From: Saprospiraceae bacterium UBA3362 | GTDB lineage: Bacteria; Bacteroidota; Bacteroidia; Chitinophagales; Saprospiraceae | Assembly (NCBI GenBank): GCA_002360455.1 | Contig: DEQQ01000030.1 | Span: forward strand, 1-9,184 | DNA: 9,184 nucleotides | Direction of reading: 5' to 3' | In this document: piece after piece, positions 8,501-9,184 of the stretch | Layout of the letters: every line of letters starts with the position of its first letter | Numbering within the stretch: position 1 is the first letter of the stretch | Translations under genes and position numbers: made by a program | Notes under the pieces: model-generated | What the model saw: the letters and a program-made list of their open reading frames with translations, nothing else | Database searches by the model: none | Told to the model about the DNA's origin: nothing

Positions 8501-8835
8501 TTACGTTGAACTCCAATTGCAGAAACTACAGTTTCTTCCAATAAGACGCCCTCTTCTATGGTGGCATCTATAATATTACCTGCCCCAATTGCAAGTTCTT
8601 TTGAATTAAAACCGGTGTAGCTCACCACTAAAGTATTACTTCCACTAGGAACGGTAATATTGTATTTACCATCCACATCTGTGGCTGTACCGATTTTGGT
8701 ACCTTTGACGATTACGTTTGCTCCAATAACCGGTGCACCGCTCTTGTCTGTGATAGTTCCTGATATCATTCTTTGAGCATGTACTGCGAGTACGGCTCCG
8801 AATAACATCAAAAACATCAGTAAAAATCTCTTCAT
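5563..8835 (-). CDS. SusC/RagA-family TonB-linked outer-membrane protein
   Basis: This is a TonB-dependent outer-membrane porin that imports a substrate captured by its SusD-like partner. I chose the start at 8833-8835, giving 1090 residues, because it puts a typical signal peptide (MKRFLLMFLMLFGAVLAVHA, cleaved before Gln21) at the N-terminus. An in-frame ATG 24 codons upstream would bury it. Domains: a carboxypeptidase-regulatory-like beta sandwich at about 23-97, a probable TonB-box region around EETVVSAIG (100-108), and a plug at about 110-255. The plug carries GKMAGIKI, VDGVPINN (180-187) and the SusC signature INPDDIESVTVLKGPSATTL (215-234), followed by YGSRGGSGVILITTKKG. A 22-strand-type barrel fills the remainder. 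The C-terminus is SLGAEIRLKF, with the terminal Phe expected for barrel insertion. A CNGCGG motif (287-292) lies in an early barrel loop. First gene of the operon; intact. Confidence 0.96.
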   Translation of the reverse strand: MKRFLLMFLMLFGAVLAVHAQRMISGTITDKSGAPVIGANVIVKGTKIGTATDVDGKYNITVPSGSNTLVVSYTGFNSKELAIGAGNIIDATIEEGVLLEETVVSAIGVQRNKSDVVYANQTVKSEDLNTTASRSTLNALQGKMAGIKIGQSSGAVGASTRVVLRGETSLTQGNNALIVVDGVPINNSNTSGGGGTGKDGDRDNYVDFGNRGNDINPDDIESVTVLKGPSATTLYGSRGGSGVILITTKKGKKADKPEISFTSTYSQEEVIQLFKYQEKWGSGYESCNGCGGSTKIFMGENFAWGSKFDGRLIPWTAVPFDPATHELIPLSNGKIEQLVRPYSAVKNNFKNFFDLGNTLRNNFSISQGTDRFNYFISYTNFNVNGIVMNTELKKHNFQVNIGSKLTEKLRSDFKVNYAKTNQRGATEGGYPFGYSSGTPAMAFVTQTPANIPFNELRDYNSPYHDFKGFYAQYSINPYYILDNQDVRNNVDNVIASTSLSYNPIPELTLTGKISTNFVSSYVTEKSPKFSYLSANTWADGELVDGGRGGNTFALGLYRESSSKTNDLIYDAIANYNKKLSSSFTLNTTLGWNSIEQSFRRVTGQTVGGIVVPGYYDLTNSVEAPLSRNASTKYRLFGFYLNNSIGFRDWVFLEYSARQDYSSTLPEGKRGFFYQAGGFSIKPTNLPNLSLGPVSSLKIRGGIGSAGKDAPLYRLNTYYSLNPTLLDLGDDFQIRFPYNGQTGATKGNSIGNPELKPELSITSEVGLDIGLLQDKINIEYTYYNINSKNQIVDVNIPWSSGFQFIPVNIGRMTNKGHELTVSVWPVKTQKVAWRVYGNWSQNKNKVEEILANDKNDDELAIYSSLVHFAGHGSLNLIAVEGQPFGTFKGTGFVKDDQGRIVVDANGNPRRSSELQYLGSYQPDFLYGFGTEFRFGSFTFNALLDGKKGGLFYSGTKLSTEFNGTAITTDIHDRQKFVVENSVTTTGEANTKETSAYSYFRGLPAGAYLLDASFLKLREVSLFYSIPCKASTAFKSIQVGVFGRNLAFWLPAENTFADPEVGGVGGNSDAFGIETTTTPPSRSLGAEIRLKF

Positions 8836-8873
8836 AATGGGTTTGTTTTTGAATGAATAAATTAAGAAAATCT

Positions 8874-8908
8874 TTGCAAGGTAAATCGTATTTTTTAATA
8901 ATTGCAAG
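8874..8908. repeat. Paired TTGCAAG direct repeats around the candidate promoter
   Basis: TTGCAAG occurs at 8874-8880 and again at 8902-8908, with 28 bp between their start points. Its core TTGCAA is palindromic. In the direction of transcription one copy falls between the -33 and -7 candidates and the other just after the -7 candidate. That placement would suit an operator, but two 7-mers in A/T-rich DNA can arise by chance. Confidence 0.25.
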
Positions 8909-8912
8909 CAAA
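8883..8912 (-). promoter_or_regulatory. Candidate Bacteroidota-type promoter for the SusCD operon
   Basis: On the minus strand a TTTG (8912-8909) is followed after 18 nt by TACGATTT (8890-8883), a partial match to the -33 TTTG / -7 TAnnTTTG promoter of Bacteroidota. A long A/T tract lies just upstream. The -7 match is imperfect. The predicted transcript would have a leader of about 40 nt before the chosen start of the SusC-like gene. It would begin downstream of the alternative in-frame ATG at 8905-8907, which agrees with the shorter start. Confidence 0.3.
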
Positions 8913-9094
8913 AATTAAAAAAAAATTAACCAAATAAGATGCCAATTTATATGTTATAAAAATGTATAATACACATCTTATTAATTTTCAACCTCCTTTA
9001 GCCTTTTTTCATTCCGTTTTACAAACTTTGACTTTGAAAAATTCACCCCTCAAAATTGAATTGAAAGCATTTTTCTGAAAGGCAATTTAGCTCA

Positions 9095-9119
9095 TAATCA
9101 TATTTTTTATATATGATTA
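9095..9119. repeat. A/T-rich inverted repeat (small hairpin)
   Basis: TAATCATAT at 9095-9103 is perfectly complemented by ATATGATTA at 9111-9119 across a 7-nt T-rich loop. The stem has one G-C pair and would be weak as RNA. It lies about 260 bp upstream of the SusC-like start and overlaps the ATG of a short open frame at the window edge. It could be a protein-binding palindrome, the 3' end of a gene entering from the right, or chance. Confidence 0.3.
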
Positions 9120-9184
9120 ATATCAATATACAAACCGAAAATATGGGGTTGAGCATTGCTTTTGAAACATCAAAAAAACAAGCT

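Larger units (their letters stand above)
8836..9184. other. A/T-rich region upstream of the SusCD operon, no convincing complete gene
   Basis: This 349-bp stretch holds the presumed leader and promoter of the leftward operon near 8874-8912, A-tracts at about 8909-8930, and a small inverted repeat at 9095-9119. At the right edge a plus-strand frame opens with ATG at 9113 and stays open for 24 codons to the window end. On the minus strand two frames also enter open from the edge, ending near 9123 (TGA, after about 19 codons) and near 9050 (TGA). These three possibilities cannot be separated here, so no edge gene is called. No RNA gene or regulator is recognisable. Confidence 0.6.

Noticed and set aside
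8836..8907. 24-residue N-terminal extension of the SusC-like protein from the upstream in-frame ATG
   Set aside because: The extension would place a second hydrophobic stretch before a well-formed signal peptide, and the candidate promoter lies within it. The start at 8833-8835 is far more likely.
8666..8911. 81-codon minus-strand frame overlapping the start of the SusC-like gene
   Set aside because: It runs out of frame through the signal peptide and N-terminal beta-sandwich of the SusC-like gene. Its translation is basic and cysteine-containing, without a recognisable domain.
8963..8973. Small palindrome TGTAT-A-ATACA
   Set aside because: Five-base arms in very A/T-rich DNA are expected by chance, and nothing around it supports a function.

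Overview
The window looks like a chromosomal segment from a low-GC member of the Bacteroidota. The evidence is a SusC/SusD-type outer-membrane import pair, SPII lipoprotein signals, and start codons preceded by A/T-rich sequence with no Shine-Dalgarno motif. The SusC domain layout and the accompanying small lipoprotein resemble environmental lineages such as Saprospiria or Chitinophagia. That finer placement is only an impression.

Left part (1-3036): a truncated DUF72 (YecE-like) gene runs leftward off the edge. It is divergent from tpiA (triosephosphate isomerase, glycolysis), which runs rightward. tpiA converges on a leftward purK-purE pair that encodes the two-step carboxylation of AIR in de novo purine synthesis. 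These genes are packed tightly: purK and purE overlap by 46 bp in different frames, and purE and tpiA overlap tail to tail by 29 bp.

Middle and right part (3177-8835): a leftward three-gene operon encodes a TonB-dependent SusC/RagA-type porin, then a SusD/RagB-type binding lipoprotein 28 bp later, then an uncharacterised 273-residue lipoprotein 14 bp after that. It ends in a perfect 12-bp-stem hairpin. The three products should form, or decorate, one outer-membrane uptake complex. No hydrolase, sigma/anti-sigma pair or other regulator lies in the window, so the substrate cannot be read from context.

Right edge (8836-9184): a 349-bp A/T-rich region without a convincing complete gene. It carries a weak promoter candidate, a repeated CTTGCAA element around that promoter, and a small A/T hairpin.

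Most of the window is ordinary housekeeping and nutrient-uptake content. The least understood element is the third lipoprotein of the SusCD operon. I saw no CRISPR array, IS element, tRNA or rRNA.
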